From Akkermansiaceae bacterium UBA6138 (GTDB lineage Bacteria > Verrucomicrobiota > Verrucomicrobiia > Verrucomicrobiales > DEV007): DNA of 57,497 nt. A model generated the notes under the pieces. It worked only from the letters and a program-made list of their open reading frames with translations. It was not told the origin of the DNA and searched no databases. The position numbers and the translations under genes were made by a program. Below, in pieces: positions 17,341-26,419 of this stretch. Each line of letters begins with the position of its first letter. Position 1 is the stretch's first letter. Location of the stretch: NCBI GenBank assembly GCA_002422425.1, contig DIVG01000039.1:1-57497 (forward strand). The letters are read 5' to 3'.

Positions 17341-18281
17341 GCCGACGTTTTGTCACGCTGCTGACAGCGACCAGTTTTCTCGTCCTGGCGGTGACGGGGG
17401 TGATCGCCTTTATCGGGCCCTTCTCGCTGCCTATCGTCGGACTCCATGCCCTAATGGGTTTTGCTTTTGTTGCTCTCGTGATTTTTCATGTTGGCGCCAG
17501 TTCGCGGGCGATGTCGCGCCACCTGCGAAGCCCGACTTTCTGGAGCACTCTCGTCCTCACCGCCCTTGCCACCGCGATACTCTGGTGGCAGCCGCGTCCC
17601 GTCAGATCCCTCCTCGGCCTGAGCGGAAACCTCGGCCCAGCCCTCGATCGCTTCGAAGTGAGCGAACAGGGCATGGTCTATCGCTACAGCCCCGACCCGT
17701 CTTACAAGATGATTCTCGAGATCCGCAGCGGCCCCTCCTACGATCCGGAAAACCCTCCCCACCTCGCAATCTGGCTCGAAAACCAGTCACACTACCACAT
17801 CAAGACGCTCCTCGAACCCGAGGGCAATGATAGCAAAGCCCAGCTCCCCTATTGGGCTTTCAAAGTCGCTGGATGGAAGGCCGCTCTCGAAGACGCAAAG
17901 AAACGAGACGCCTCCCTCGAAGAGCTTGTTCACGCCGTCTCAAGCCCGACGGAAAACAGCTCCTTTGATCCGGCCGACTACATCCTGCCGCAAAAGTCCG
18001 AGTCCTCGATGCCCTACCGGCTCCTCATCGAGATCAACCAGTCGGGGGACCCGACGGCTACAATCGACGACCAGCCTTCACTGGTTTATCAGGTCGAGAT
18101 CGATAATTTTGATCCCCGCACCTTTCAGCTTCTCGACCTCGTCGGTTATCCGGTGAAGGAAGAAGCCGAAGGCGGAGAGATCGAATGGCCGCTCTACTAT
18201 GCCGATGAGCGTTTCGACTCGGCGTTGGAGTTGATTGACAGCGCGCTGCTGACAATTGAGAGGGGAGATGAAGGGGATTAG
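17337..18281 (+). CDS. Membrane protein with cytochrome-b-like (DUF4405-type) N-terminus
   Basis: A 314-residue protein with start ATG 17337 overlapping the previous stop. Three membrane helices are visible: residues 5-26, 31-52 and about 70-88. H37 in GLHALMGF and H51 in IFHVGAS fit the two-histidine heme pattern of DUF4405-type proteins. The rest, residues 100-314, is predicted to be outside the membrane, and segments such as YKMILEIRSG and PPHLAIWLENQ recall DUF2271-like domains found near flavin-based electron-transfer proteins. No flavinylation motif was seen. I infer that it passes electrons between the membrane and the Tat-exported FAD enzyme upstream. The domain calls are by eye. Confidence 0.6.
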   Translation: MSRRFVTLLTATSFLVLAVTGVIAFIGPFSLPIVGLHALMGFAFVALVIFHVGASSRAMSRHLRSPTFWSTLVLTALATAILWWQPRPVRSLLGLSGNLGPALDRFEVSEQGMVYRYSPDPSYKMILEIRSGPSYDPENPPHLAIWLENQSHYHIKTLLEPEGNDSKAQLPYWAFKVAGWKAALEDAKKRDASLEELVHAVSSPTENSSFDPADYILPQKSESSMPYRLLIEINQSGDPTATIDDQPSLVYQVEIDNFDPRTFQLLDLVGYPVKEEAEGGEIEWPLYYADERFDSALELIDSALLTIERGDEGD

Positions 18282-18323
18282 GAAAAGGAGGGAAGCCCCC
18301 GTTGGTGCGTCCCTGCCGGCTCC

Positions 18324-19763
18324 TCACGCCACGATCTGCCTGATGACATGCCCGTGCACGTCCGTTAATCGCATGTCGCGTCCGCTGAAGCGGAAGGTGC
18401 TGCGGGTGTGATCGATGCCGAGGAGATGGAGCATCGTGGCATGGAGGTCGAAGATCTCGAATCTGTCCTGCACCGCGCGGTAGCCCCACTCGTCGGTCTC
18501 GCCGACACTGACTCCGCCTTTCACGCCTCCCCCCGCCATCCAGACAGTGAAACCGAAGGGATTATGATCGCGTCCGTCAGTGCCCTGGGCGAAGGGGGTG
18601 CGTCCGAACTCGCCGCCCCAGACAACGAGGGTCGACTCGAGCAGTCCGGTGCGCTTGAGATCCTTGATCAGGGCCGCGATAGGCTGGTCAACGGTCTGGC
18701 AGTTTTTGGTATGGCCGTCAAAGAGATTACCATGCTGGTCCCAGCGATCGCCGTTGCCGCTCGGACAGGTCAGCTCGATGAAGCGCACCCCGCGCTCAAC
18801 GAGACGCCGCGCGAGGAGACACTGCAGCCCGAAGGTCTTCGTGTTTTCAAAATCGGCCTCCAGTCCGTAAAGCTTCTTGACCGAATCGGGCTCGCCGCGG
18901 AGATCCATCAGATCGGGGACCGAGCTCTGCATGCGGAAGGCGGTCTCGTAATTTTGAATCGCACCCTCGATTTGCGCGTCGTAGCCGCTCGCGGCAAAGG
19001 TGGCGCGGTCGAGCTGGTCGATGAGCTTGAGTTTGTTCGTCTGGAGAAGCGGGTCGGACTCCTGCGGTTTGATGTTCGCGATGGGCTGCTCGCGCGGGAG
19101 AAAGATGGAGCCCTGATAGGCGGCGGGGAGAAAACCGGATCCGAAGCAGTCGAGTCCGCCGGGCGGGATGAGCCCTCCGTTGAGCACGACAAAGCCGGGG
19201 AGATTGCGGTTCATCGTGCCGAGCCCGTAACCGAACCAGGCGCCCATGCTCGGACGCCCCTGAAGGCCGCTGCCGGTGTGGAGGAAGTAATTCGCCGAAG
19301 TGTGCTCGGAAAACTTTGAGGTCATCGACTTAACGAAAGCGATCTCGTCGATCACTTCGGGGTCGGCGAGGTGGGGGAAAAGGTCACTGACCCAGGCTCC
19401 GCTCTCGCCGCGCTGTTTGAAGGCCCACTGGCTCTTGAGGACTTTGCCGACACTGTCGAACTGGGTCGGCGCAAGTTCTCCGATGACCTCGCGCGGGTCA
19501 CGGCCGTGGTATTTCTCAAGGAGCGGTTTGTAATCAAAGGTATCGACCTGCGAGGGGCCGCCGTCCATGTAGAGAAAAATCACGTTTCTCGCCTTGGCCG
19601 GAAAGTGCGGCGTCTTCGGCGCGAGCGGATCGGAGATCCCGGGAGCGGCGTTGGCTTCATCGTGCAGGAGCGCCTGCATCGCGACACCGCCGAAGCCCAT
19701 GGCGCAGCGGCGTAGCATGTCTCGGCGATTGAGTTGGCGGGGTTGGAACTGGTGGCAGTGCAT
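18324..19763 (-). CDS. DUF1501 protein (Tat-exported), first copy
   Basis: A 479-residue DUF1501 protein, a sulfatase-fold family that is abundant in Planctomycetes and Verrucomicrobia and usually paired with PSD1. The N-terminus has a twin-arginine signal (LNRRDMLRRCAMGFGG). Alkaline-phosphatase-like segments follow: VIFLYMDGGPSQVDTFDYKP, GVRFIELTCPSGNGDRWDQH, TLVVWGGEFGRTPFAQG and GRDHNPFGFTVWMAGGG. The biochemical activity is not established; a role in periplasmic handling of sulfated or complex glycans is often supposed. It starts 9 bases after the PSD1 stop and forms an operon with it. Convergent with the cytochrome-b-like gene. Confidence 0.9.
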   Translation of the reverse strand: MHCHQFQPRQLNRRDMLRRCAMGFGGVAMQALLHDEANAAPGISDPLAPKTPHFPAKARNVIFLYMDGGPSQVDTFDYKPLLEKYHGRDPREVIGELAPTQFDSVGKVLKSQWAFKQRGESGAWVSDLFPHLADPEVIDEIAFVKSMTSKFSEHTSANYFLHTGSGLQGRPSMGAWFGYGLGTMNRNLPGFVVLNGGLIPPGGLDCFGSGFLPAAYQGSIFLPREQPIANIKPQESDPLLQTNKLKLIDQLDRATFAASGYDAQIEGAIQNYETAFRMQSSVPDLMDLRGEPDSVKKLYGLEADFENTKTFGLQCLLARRLVERGVRFIELTCPSGNGDRWDQHGNLFDGHTKNCQTVDQPIAALIKDLKRTGLLESTLVVWGGEFGRTPFAQGTDGRDHNPFGFTVWMAGGGVKGGVSVGETDEWGYRAVQDRFEIFDLHATMLHLLGIDHTRSTFRFSGRDMRLTDVHGHVIRQIVA

Positions 19764-19772
19764 GGCGTAAGT

Positions 19773-22700
19773 TCAGCGGAGGTAGAGGAACTCTTTCTGA
19801 TTAAAGAGGACGTGAGCGAGGTCGGTCCAGGCGCGGGCGTCGGTGGTGCCATAGGCGGTGGACTGCTCTTTTAAAAATCCGGCGAGGGCGGCGGTCGTGG
19901 CGGGATCGGGAAGACGTCCTGTCGCTTGCTCATACATGCGGACGATGCGGGCTTCGTCGGCCGCGGCTGCTTCGGCGAGGACGCGGTCGGCCCATTTTTT
20001 GCCCTGATCGATGACAAAGGGATCGTTCATCAGGGCGAGAGCCTGGGCGGGGACGTTGGAAGCGCCGCGGTTGCCCTTGGGTCCGAAAGGATTGGGCATG
20101 TCGAAGGTCATGAGGAAGGGCGAGAGGAAATTCCGGTAAACGGCGCCGTAGATCGTGCGGCGTCCGGCTCCGTCGAGCGGTCCGCTCTCGCGGGCGCCGC
20201 GTCCGCTCATGAAGTCGGTGCGATGCGTCGGAACGGACGGTCCATAGAGGGCGGGATCGAGCGATCCCGACACCGCGAGGATGCCGTCGCGAATGGCCTC
20301 GGCACTGAGCCGGCGCACCGGCATGCGGTGGAGGAGGACGTTCGTCGGATCGGCCGTGGCGAGGAACGTTTTATCCATGTCAGGATTCGCGACACTCGCC
20401 TGACCGTAGGTCTGCGAGAGAACGATGGTACGAATCGTGTGCTTCAGCGACCATCCCTTCGCCACGAGATCGGTCGCGAGCCAGTCGAGCAATTCCGGGT
20501 GCGATGGCTGCTGCCCCATGGGTCCGAAGTCATCGACACTGGGAACGATCCCCTGCCCGATGAGATGATGCCAGAGCCGGTTCACGATGACACGGGCGGT
20601 GAGCGGATTTTCCGGCGAAACGGTTTCGGCGGCGAGGGTGAGCCTGTCCCCGACGGTGCCTCCGAGCGCTTCGAGGAATCGCGACGGGACCTCTTCGCCG
20701 AGACTGCGATGGCTGCCGCGCACGTAGACGCGCGCGTTCTCGGGCGTGCCTTCGGCCATGGTCAGGGCAAAACGCTCGGGCGGGAGCCTGTCATCGAGCG
20801 AGGCGGCTTCGGCCACGGTCTTCTGAGCGGCCGGGGCAAAGATATCCCCGGGAAGCAACCCGGAGCTGCCGAGCCAGTCGAGAAGGACCGGGTCGCTCGA
20901 GGCGGCGGCGTTCAGCGTGGACGCCCACTCTTTTTCCTCCGCCCCGGCGAGCATCGCGACAAGGGGATGAATCCGATCCTGCGGCGCGGGGTTGTCGGAG
21001 AAACGGATCTCATCGATCTCGAAGAAACCCTCGCCTTCATCCACAAACTCGAGGTAGGCGCGGTGACCCCGGTATTTTTTGAGATCGGCGTCGAAGCTCT
21101 TCCACTGGAAGGCGCCGCCCGTGTCGGGACTTTTCAAGATGGTGCCGCGGAAGAGGAGCGGTTGGAAGACGGCCATGTGGTAATTGTCCATCACGACCCG
21201 CATGTATCCGCCGCGTCCGCGCAGGCGCACATGGATCTGATCGCTCTCTATCGTGAAGGTGGGCGACCGCAGGACACCGGAATGTTTTTCCCCGAGCAGA
21301 GCGCTCGAAGCGAGTCCGGGCGCAGCGACACGATGGCCGTCTGCCAGGGTGAAGCCCGCCTTGCTGCCGGTCACGGCAAATCCCTCGCCCGTGAGAGACC
21401 AGCCCTCGGGAAGCTCGTCTCCGTCGAAGTTTTCGTAAAGCGTCGATCCGGCAAGAAAGTCCGCCTGTCGTGCCGCCGCGTCGGCACTCTGTTTCGCCGC
21501 GGCCTTGACGGACTGTGGATTACGGATGGCACGACTGAGGAAGCTGCCGGGGCTGGCTCCGTCGTCGCCGCCCGCGCTAATGAGCCGGCACCAGCGCTCC
21601 AGCACCGCCGCGTCGAGCCCCTGCGAGGTCGCTGTTGCCGTGATTTTTTCCACCTCGACAAGGGGCAGACTTCCCTCGGTGAGCGCCTGTGTGTCGCTGA
21701 AAACGATGCGGTCGACGATGACATGTCCCCACCCGCCCTCGTGGTCATCGATGACAACGAGCTCGGCCGACTGACCGCGAAACTCGGCCACCTCCCAACT
21801 CTCCGCCGCGAGGGTATCGACGTTTTTCCCGGAAGCGGTCCGCACTTTTTTCCCGCCGACATGGAGCTCAAGCGCGGTCGTGGCGTGACTGCCGCCGCCG
21901 ATGTGAAAATTGATAAAGGGCTTTTCAATGACGAAAGGCTGCGAGCGCAGGCTGCCTCTGGACTGATCTGCCCTGCCGGCGAAAGAATTGGCAAAAAGTT
22001 TTCCCGAGATCCCGTTGATGGGCCTCTGCGCTCCGATCGCGGCGGAGACGGGCGCTTTGCCGAAGGCGTCGCCGCTCACCGTCCATTTGCCGTAGCCGTC
22101 CTCAAAATCCTCGAAGACGATGCCCGCCCACGGATCGCCCGCAGTGGGTGCCTGTGAGCGGGCTTCGCGGACGAGTCCGGTAGCGACGTCGAGGTATTTG
22201 CCGAAGTCCACTCCGCCCGTCATGGCGAAGTCGGCGTTTGCCGAAGCGAGCATGGCACGCTGCTTCGCGGCGGTGTCGCGGCGCACTCCGCCCGGATCCA
22301 TCGAGCGCTCGGTGCGGGCGCTGCTGTGGAGGTAGCCGGTGAGGGCGTAGTAGTCAGCCGTCGAGATCGCATCGAACTTGTGATCGTGGCAGCGGGCGCA
22401 GGACACGGTCAGCCCGAGAAAGGCCTTGCTGTAAACGTCGATCTGATTGGACATGTGATCGGCCTCGTTCGCGAGGACGTCGGTGGGCGCGTGGGTCGCC
22501 TCGCTGAGGAACCAGAAGCCGGTCGCGAGGACGGACTCGTTGAATTTTTCCTCCGCATTCACGCGCGGCTCGCGCATGAGATCACCGGCGATGTGCTCTT
22601 TCGCAAACTGGTCGTAGGGCAGGTCGGCATTGAAGGCGCGGATGAGGTAGTCGCGATACTCGTGCGCATAGGGAATAGGATAGTCGAACTCGTGCCCGTG

Positions 22701-23474
22701 CGTCTCGGCGTAGCGCACGAGATCCATCCAGTGACGTGCCCACTTTTCCCCGTAATGCGGCGAGGCGAGGAGCCGGTCGATGACCGTCTCGCGGCGCTCC
22801 GGCGAGGTGTCCTTGAGAAAAAGGGCGATCTCCTCAGGTGAGGGCGGCAGTCCGGTGATGTCGAAGTAAACGCGACGCAACCAGGTGCGGTCGTCGGCCG
22901 ACGCGGCGGGGACAAGCTTCGCCGCTTCGAGACGGGCGAGGATAAAATGATCGACGGGCGAGCGGGGCCACTCTTTTGCCGCCACCTCGGGCAGGCCCGG
23001 CGCGACGAGAGGACGCCACGACCAATGCTCGCTGCGGCGCTTCTCGAGGTCGAAAACATCGGGCGCGTTCTCCTCCCCCGCGACAGGGACAGGCTCCTCC
23101 GGCCAGGGCGCGCCGGCAGTGATCCACTTGCGGAAATCCTCGACGACCTCGGGCGAGAGGCGCTCCTTCGGCGGCATCTGGAGGTCTTTGTTTTCGTAGG
23201 CCATCGCCTCGATGAGCAGGCTCGCCCCCGCATCCCCCGCGACGACAGACGGTCCCGTGTCACCGCCGGCGAGAAGGTGTTTGAGGTGATCGACCTGGAG
23301 CGAGCCCTTCACCTTGTCCGCTTCGGCGCTGTGGCACGAGTAGCATTTCTCGGCGAGGACGGGCCGGATCTTCTCTTCAAAAAAAGTGAGCGCCGCCGCC
23401 GCATCCGCGAACTCGGCGCGAACAGTGCCGCCGGAGACTAGGAGAATCGTTAGAAAAGTGAAGCTGCGGATCAT
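19773..23474 (-). CDS. PSD1 / planctomycete cytochrome c domain protein, first copy
   Basis: A 1233-residue exported protein. Order: signal peptide 1-20; PSCyt1 heme-binding region with CYSCH (44-48); PSCyt2/DUF1549 domain about 165-395 with a second CARCH at 359-363 in CARCHDHKFDAIS; two inserted beta-type modules, about 450-594 (FEDFEDGYGKW to VDRIVFSD) and 678-828 (YENFDGDELPEGW to IDEIRFSD); and the PSD1/DUF1553 domain about 905-1233, ending FNQKEFLYLR. The inserted modules resemble beta-sandwich parts attached to GH32-type enzymes, so they may bind glycans. Operon with DUF1501; divergent from an AraC regulator that is the obvious candidate controller. Confidence 0.92.
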   Translation of the reverse strand: MIRSFTFLTILLVSGGTVRAEFADAAAALTFFEEKIRPVLAEKCYSCHSAEADKVKGSLQVDHLKHLLAGGDTGPSVVAGDAGASLLIEAMAYENKDLQMPPKERLSPEVVEDFRKWITAGAPWPEEPVPVAGEENAPDVFDLEKRRSEHWSWRPLVAPGLPEVAAKEWPRSPVDHFILARLEAAKLVPAASADDRTWLRRVYFDITGLPPSPEEIALFLKDTSPERRETVIDRLLASPHYGEKWARHWMDLVRYAETHGHEFDYPIPYAHEYRDYLIRAFNADLPYDQFAKEHIAGDLMREPRVNAEEKFNESVLATGFWFLSEATHAPTDVLANEADHMSNQIDVYSKAFLGLTVSCARCHDHKFDAISTADYYALTGYLHSSARTERSMDPGGVRRDTAAKQRAMLASANADFAMTGGVDFGKYLDVATGLVREARSQAPTAGDPWAGIVFEDFEDGYGKWTVSGDAFGKAPVSAAIGAQRPINGISGKLFANSFAGRADQSRGSLRSQPFVIEKPFINFHIGGGSHATTALELHVGGKKVRTASGKNVDTLAAESWEVAEFRGQSAELVVIDDHEGGWGHVIVDRIVFSDTQALTEGSLPLVEVEKITATATSQGLDAAVLERWCRLISAGGDDGASPGSFLSRAIRNPQSVKAAAKQSADAAARQADFLAGSTLYENFDGDELPEGWSLTGEGFAVTGSKAGFTLADGHRVAAPGLASSALLGEKHSGVLRSPTFTIESDQIHVRLRGRGGYMRVVMDNYHMAVFQPLLFRGTILKSPDTGGAFQWKSFDADLKKYRGHRAYLEFVDEGEGFFEIDEIRFSDNPAPQDRIHPLVAMLAGAEEKEWASTLNAAASSDPVLLDWLGSSGLLPGDIFAPAAQKTVAEAASLDDRLPPERFALTMAEGTPENARVYVRGSHRSLGEEVPSRFLEALGGTVGDRLTLAAETVSPENPLTARVIVNRLWHHLIGQGIVPSVDDFGPMGQQPSHPELLDWLATDLVAKGWSLKHTIRTIVLSQTYGQASVANPDMDKTFLATADPTNVLLHRMPVRRLSAEAIRDGILAVSGSLDPALYGPSVPTHRTDFMSGRGARESGPLDGAGRRTIYGAVYRNFLSPFLMTFDMPNPFGPKGNRGASNVPAQALALMNDPFVIDQGKKWADRVLAEAAAADEARIVRMYEQATGRLPDPATTAALAGFLKEQSTAYGTTDARAWTDLAHVLFNQKEFLYLR

Positions 23475-23593
23475 GGGGGGAGAGGGATCGCCAGTTAACT
23501 ATACGAACGATCCGCCTGCCCCGTCGAATCCACAAATCATCCCGAGACAGAAACTGATACGATTTTAACCCTTTTGGTCGCCAATGAGGCGAA

Positions 23594-24538
23594 ATGAAGG
23601 TAATTTTAGGACCACTTCACGCGATCTCGTATCTCATGGCACGCCCCCAGCTGGAATTCATCCCGACCGGCCCTTCGCGGGCGATGATCTTTAAAATCGA
23701 TCAGGACATCTGGCCGGTCTATCATTACCACCCCGAGTATGACATCCTGCTCTCGCTGAAAGACCACGGCGGCGAGTATCTCTCGGGCGATCACATCGGG
23801 CGGCTGCGGCGCGGCACGCTCATCATGAACGGGCCGAACATCCCCCATGCCCTGCACTCGGGCAAGCCCGACGAGAGCGACTGGGCCCGTCCCTCGCTCG
23901 CGGTGATCCAGTTTTCCCGTGAGTCCCTCGGCGAGGACCTCCTGCGCAAGCACGAGCTGCAAGCCGTCCGCGAGTTCCTCGACGAGGCGCGTTTCGGATT
24001 CGAGTTCCACGGGTCCACCGCCGAAGAGGCTGCCGCGCTCATCCTCGCGATGGGGCAGCAGAATAGCTTCGAGCGCTTCGTGCAGTTGCTCCGCATCCTC
24101 CACCTCTTCGCCGCCTCGACGGAAAAACGCTCCCTCGCGAGCCCGGCCTACTCGCCCTCACTTAAGGAGCGCGACATCACCCGGCTCGACGAAGTCCTTG
24201 GCTACCTGCGGAAAAACAAAACCGGAACCGTCACCCTCGAGGAAGCCGCCGCCGTGGCGAAGATGAGCCCGAAGTCCTTTTGCCGGTTCTTCAAGGCCAA
24301 CACGGGCAAGACCCTCGTCGAGTACCTGCATGAACTGCGCGTCGGCGAAGCCTGTCGGCTCCTCCTTGAGACCGACCGCACCATTTCCGAAATCGCCCTC
24401 GACTGCGGGTTCAATAATCTCTCCAACTTCAACCGCCGCTTCCGAGAGCTGAAAGAGATGACCCCGCGGGAGTATCGCCGACAAAATCCCATCGATCCCG
24501 CCAGGCAAACGAGGGAGATGCCGCGGACGGTGGGGTGA
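23594..24538 (+). CDS. AraC-family transcriptional regulator
   Basis: A 314-residue regulator. The N-terminal half is a cupin-like sensor: VYHYHPEYDILLSLKDHGGE and LIMNGPNIPHAL place the usual metal- or sugar-binding histidines. The C-terminal AraC DNA-binding domain (about residues 195-300) has two HTH units: VTLEEAAAVAKMSPKSFCRF and ISEIALDCGFNNLSNFNRRF, followed by EMTPREYRR. ATG 23594 is used; M15 (23636) is possible. It is divergent from the PSD1-DUF1501 operon with 119 bases between, so it probably controls that operon and itself in response to a sugar-like ligand. Confidence 0.93.
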   Translation: MKVILGPLHAISYLMARPQLEFIPTGPSRAMIFKIDQDIWPVYHYHPEYDILLSLKDHGGEYLSGDHIGRLRRGTLIMNGPNIPHALHSGKPDESDWARPSLAVIQFSRESLGEDLLRKHELQAVREFLDEARFGFEFHGSTAEEAAALILAMGQQNSFERFVQLLRILHLFAASTEKRSLASPAYSPSLKERDITRLDEVLGYLRKNKTGTVTLEEAAAVAKMSPKSFCRFFKANTGKTLVEYLHELRVGEACRLLLETDRTISEIALDCGFNNLSNFNRRFRELKEMTPREYRRQNPIDPARQTREMPRTVG

Positions 24539-24618
24539 TGGGGCAGGAGTCACGGAGGATCCGCCTTCCATTCAGGGAGACTCAAAGCGGCAGGTTGAAG
24601 AGGAGCCGATTTCACGCT

Positions 24619-25260
24619 ATGGGACAAGACATTCCTATGGCAGAAATCCAGATCGACCAGTATTGCGGGGGCATTTTCCAAACGAACGGCTATCTCGTAC
24701 GCACCGGGGACGAAGCCTGGCTCTTCGACGCGCCCGAGGGGGTCACGGACTGGCTCCTGGAAAACGGGGTAGAGCTCGACGGGCTCATTCTCACGCATCA
24801 GCATCACGATCACATCCTCGACGTCGGTCGCATTCAGGAGACCTTCGCCTGCCCGGTCTACGCGTGGTCGGAACCGTCCGAGGAGCTCACTTTATCGAAG
24901 CGGCTCGAGCAGATGATGGGGATGCCCTGCCCGATCGATCCCTACACGGTCGACCACCTCATCGAGGGCGAGTCCGCCCTCACCGTCGGGGGACTGACGA
25001 TGGATCTGCTCCACATCCCCGGCCATTCGCCGGACAGTGTTTGTTTCCGAATCCAGGGCGACCCGGTCGTCATCGGTGGGGACGTGCTCTTTGCCGGCAG
25101 CATCGGACGGACCGATTTCCCGAACGGGAATCACGAGCAGCTCCTCTCGGGGATCAGGGAAAAACTGTGGCCACTCCCGGATGAGATTCACGTGCTCCCG
25201 GGGCACGGCCCCGCAACGACGATAGGTGAGGAGAAGTCGACGAATCCGTTTCTCTCGTGA
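24619..25260 (+). CDS. MBL-fold metallo-hydrolase (glyoxalase II-like)
   Basis: A 213-residue metallo-beta-lactamase-fold hydrolase. The metal motif HxHxDH is in LTHQHHDHILD; further ligands are H in LLHIPGHSPDS, D in GGDVLFAGSIGRTD and the final H in VLPGHGPATTIG. This arrangement is typical of the glyoxalase II/persulfide dioxygenase-like branch that cleaves thioesters, but the substrate is open. ATG 24619 has GAGGAG about 17 bases upstream; ATG 24637 is the other candidate. It follows the AraC gene by 80 bases. Confidence 0.87.
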   Translation: MGQDIPMAEIQIDQYCGGIFQTNGYLVRTGDEAWLFDAPEGVTDWLLENGVELDGLILTHQHHDHILDVGRIQETFACPVYAWSEPSEELTLSKRLEQMMGMPCPIDPYTVDHLIEGESALTVGGLTMDLLHIPGHSPDSVCFRIQGDPVVIGGDVLFAGSIGRTDFPNGNHEQLLSGIREKLWPLPDEIHVLPGHGPATTIGEEKSTNPFLS

Positions 25261-25354
25261 TCGGGCGGCGCATCGGTCATCCGTTGCGAAATCAGAGTCG
25301 AGATTGGCAAGATCCGCACAGTCACTGCGGTCGGCATCGGCGATACTGGAAGAC

Positions 25355-25618
25355 ATGAATCCTCAAATGTGCCGCGTCCTTTCCTCGATCTTCTTTCAGG
25401 CGGGGATCTTTTCCATCCTGCTCTCGATTTTCATCTGGTGGTATCTCGGGAGCGAGAATGCCGAAGAGCAGGCCCACGCGGAACGCTTCGGCATCTTCGT
25501 CGGGCTCTGGGCTCCGACTCTGCTGATTCTCTCGAATCGCTTCGACCGCTTTGCCGACAAGGCGACAGTCGTGCCCGCTCTGAAGCCGGAGCATCAGGAG
25601 GAACGCCCGGAGGACTAA
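25355..25618 (+). CDS. Small membrane protein, unknown function
   Basis: An 87-residue protein with two predicted membrane helices: residues 9-30 (SSIFFQAGIFSILLSIFIWW) and 46-61 (FGIFVGLWAPTLLILS), with an acidic linker (SENAEEQAHAE) and a charged tail. The longer frame upstream would overlap the MBL gene and looks non-coding, so I start at MNPQMCRVL. A clear terminator follows 8 bases after its stop, which supports it being a real gene. No family recognised. Confidence 0.65.
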   Translation: MNPQMCRVLSSIFFQAGIFSILLSIFIWWYLGSENAEEQAHAERFGIFVGLWAPTLLILSNRFDRFADKATVVPALKPEHQEERPED

Positions 25619-25626
25619 TTTACGAA

Positions 25627-25658
25627 AAAAGGCGGAGAGTTCACACCCGCCGCCTTTT
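25627..25658. terminator. Bidirectional terminator between the small membrane gene and clpP
   Basis: A 9-bp stem, AAAAGGCGG (25627-25635) with CCGCCTTTT (25650-25658), with a 14-base loop. A and T runs are on either side, so it can serve both convergent genes (stops at 25618 and 25685). Confidence 0.85.
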
Positions 25659-25684
25659 CGAAATTCGATCGGGATTGCGAAGGA

Positions 25685-26353
25685 TCAGTCCTTCTTCTCG
25701 ATCACCTTTTTCTCGAGCACTTTATCGATGAGGCCGTATTCGGCGGCGACGGCGGCGGGCATGTAGTTGTCCCGATCCGAGTCGCGCTCGATCTCTTCGA
25801 TGGTTTTGCCGGTGTGGAAGGCGATGATCTTATTGAGGCGCTTTTTCAGCGAGTACATGAACTCGACGGTGCGCTCCACGTCCGAGGCGGTGCCCTGGGC
25901 TCCGCCGGAAACCTGGTGGATCATGATGTGGGAGTTGGGGAGAGCGTAACGCTTCCCTTTCGTACCGGCGGTGAGGAGAACGGCACCCATACTCGCGGCC
26001 ATGCCCATGCAGTAGGTGTTCACGTCGCAGGTGACAAACTGCATCGTGTCATAGATCGCGAGACCGGCGGTGACGGATCCACCGGGGCTGTTAATGTAGA
26101 CATTGATGTCCTTGTTCGGATCCTGCATCTGGAGATAGAGCATCTGGGCGATGACGTAGTTAGCGAGGGGATCGCTGACCTGCTCACCGATGAAGATGAT
26201 GCGGTCCTTCATGAGCCTGGAAAGGAGGTCGAACTGGATCATCGTGTTCCCTTCTTTCTCGATCACGCTGACGTTCTTCATCGGATCGATGATGCGCTGC
26301 TGGAGATGCGGGGGGAGAAGAGGGGAGTATTCCTGGACTGAGTCTAAGTTCAT
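25685..26353 (-). CDS. clpP: ATP-dependent Clp protease proteolytic subunit
   Basis: A 222-residue serine peptidase that forms the ClpP barrel. The catalytic triad is S121 in GMAASMGAVLL, H146 in SHIMIHQVSGG and D195 in DSDRDNYM. INSPGGSV (88-94) is the oxyanion-hole region. The N-terminus (about 25 residues before KNVSVIEKEG) is a little longer than the mature form and may be a processed propeptide. It follows tig by 66 bases on the same strand, the common tig-clpP order, but clpX is not next; the following genes are convergent. Confidence 0.97.
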   Translation of the reverse strand: MNLDSVQEYSPLLPPHLQQRIIDPMKNVSVIEKEGNTMIQFDLLSRLMKDRIIFIGEQVSDPLANYVIAQMLYLQMQDPNKDINVYINSPGGSVTAGLAIYDTMQFVTCDVNTYCMGMAASMGAVLLTAGTKGKRYALPNSHIMIHQVSGGAQGTASDVERTVEFMYSLKKRLNKIIAFHTGKTIEEIERDSDRDNYMPAAVAAEYGLIDKVLEKKVIEKKD

Positions 26354-26419
26354 GATGGCAGGTGGGTGGGATGAATGGGGAAATCGCGCGGGTTATCTGT
26401 CGCCGGATCGCGGCAGAGC

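Noticed and set aside
19926..22157. A plus-strand frame of 743 codons opposite the first PSD1 gene
   Set aside because: Antisense to a well-supported PSD1 protein and without recognisable sequence.
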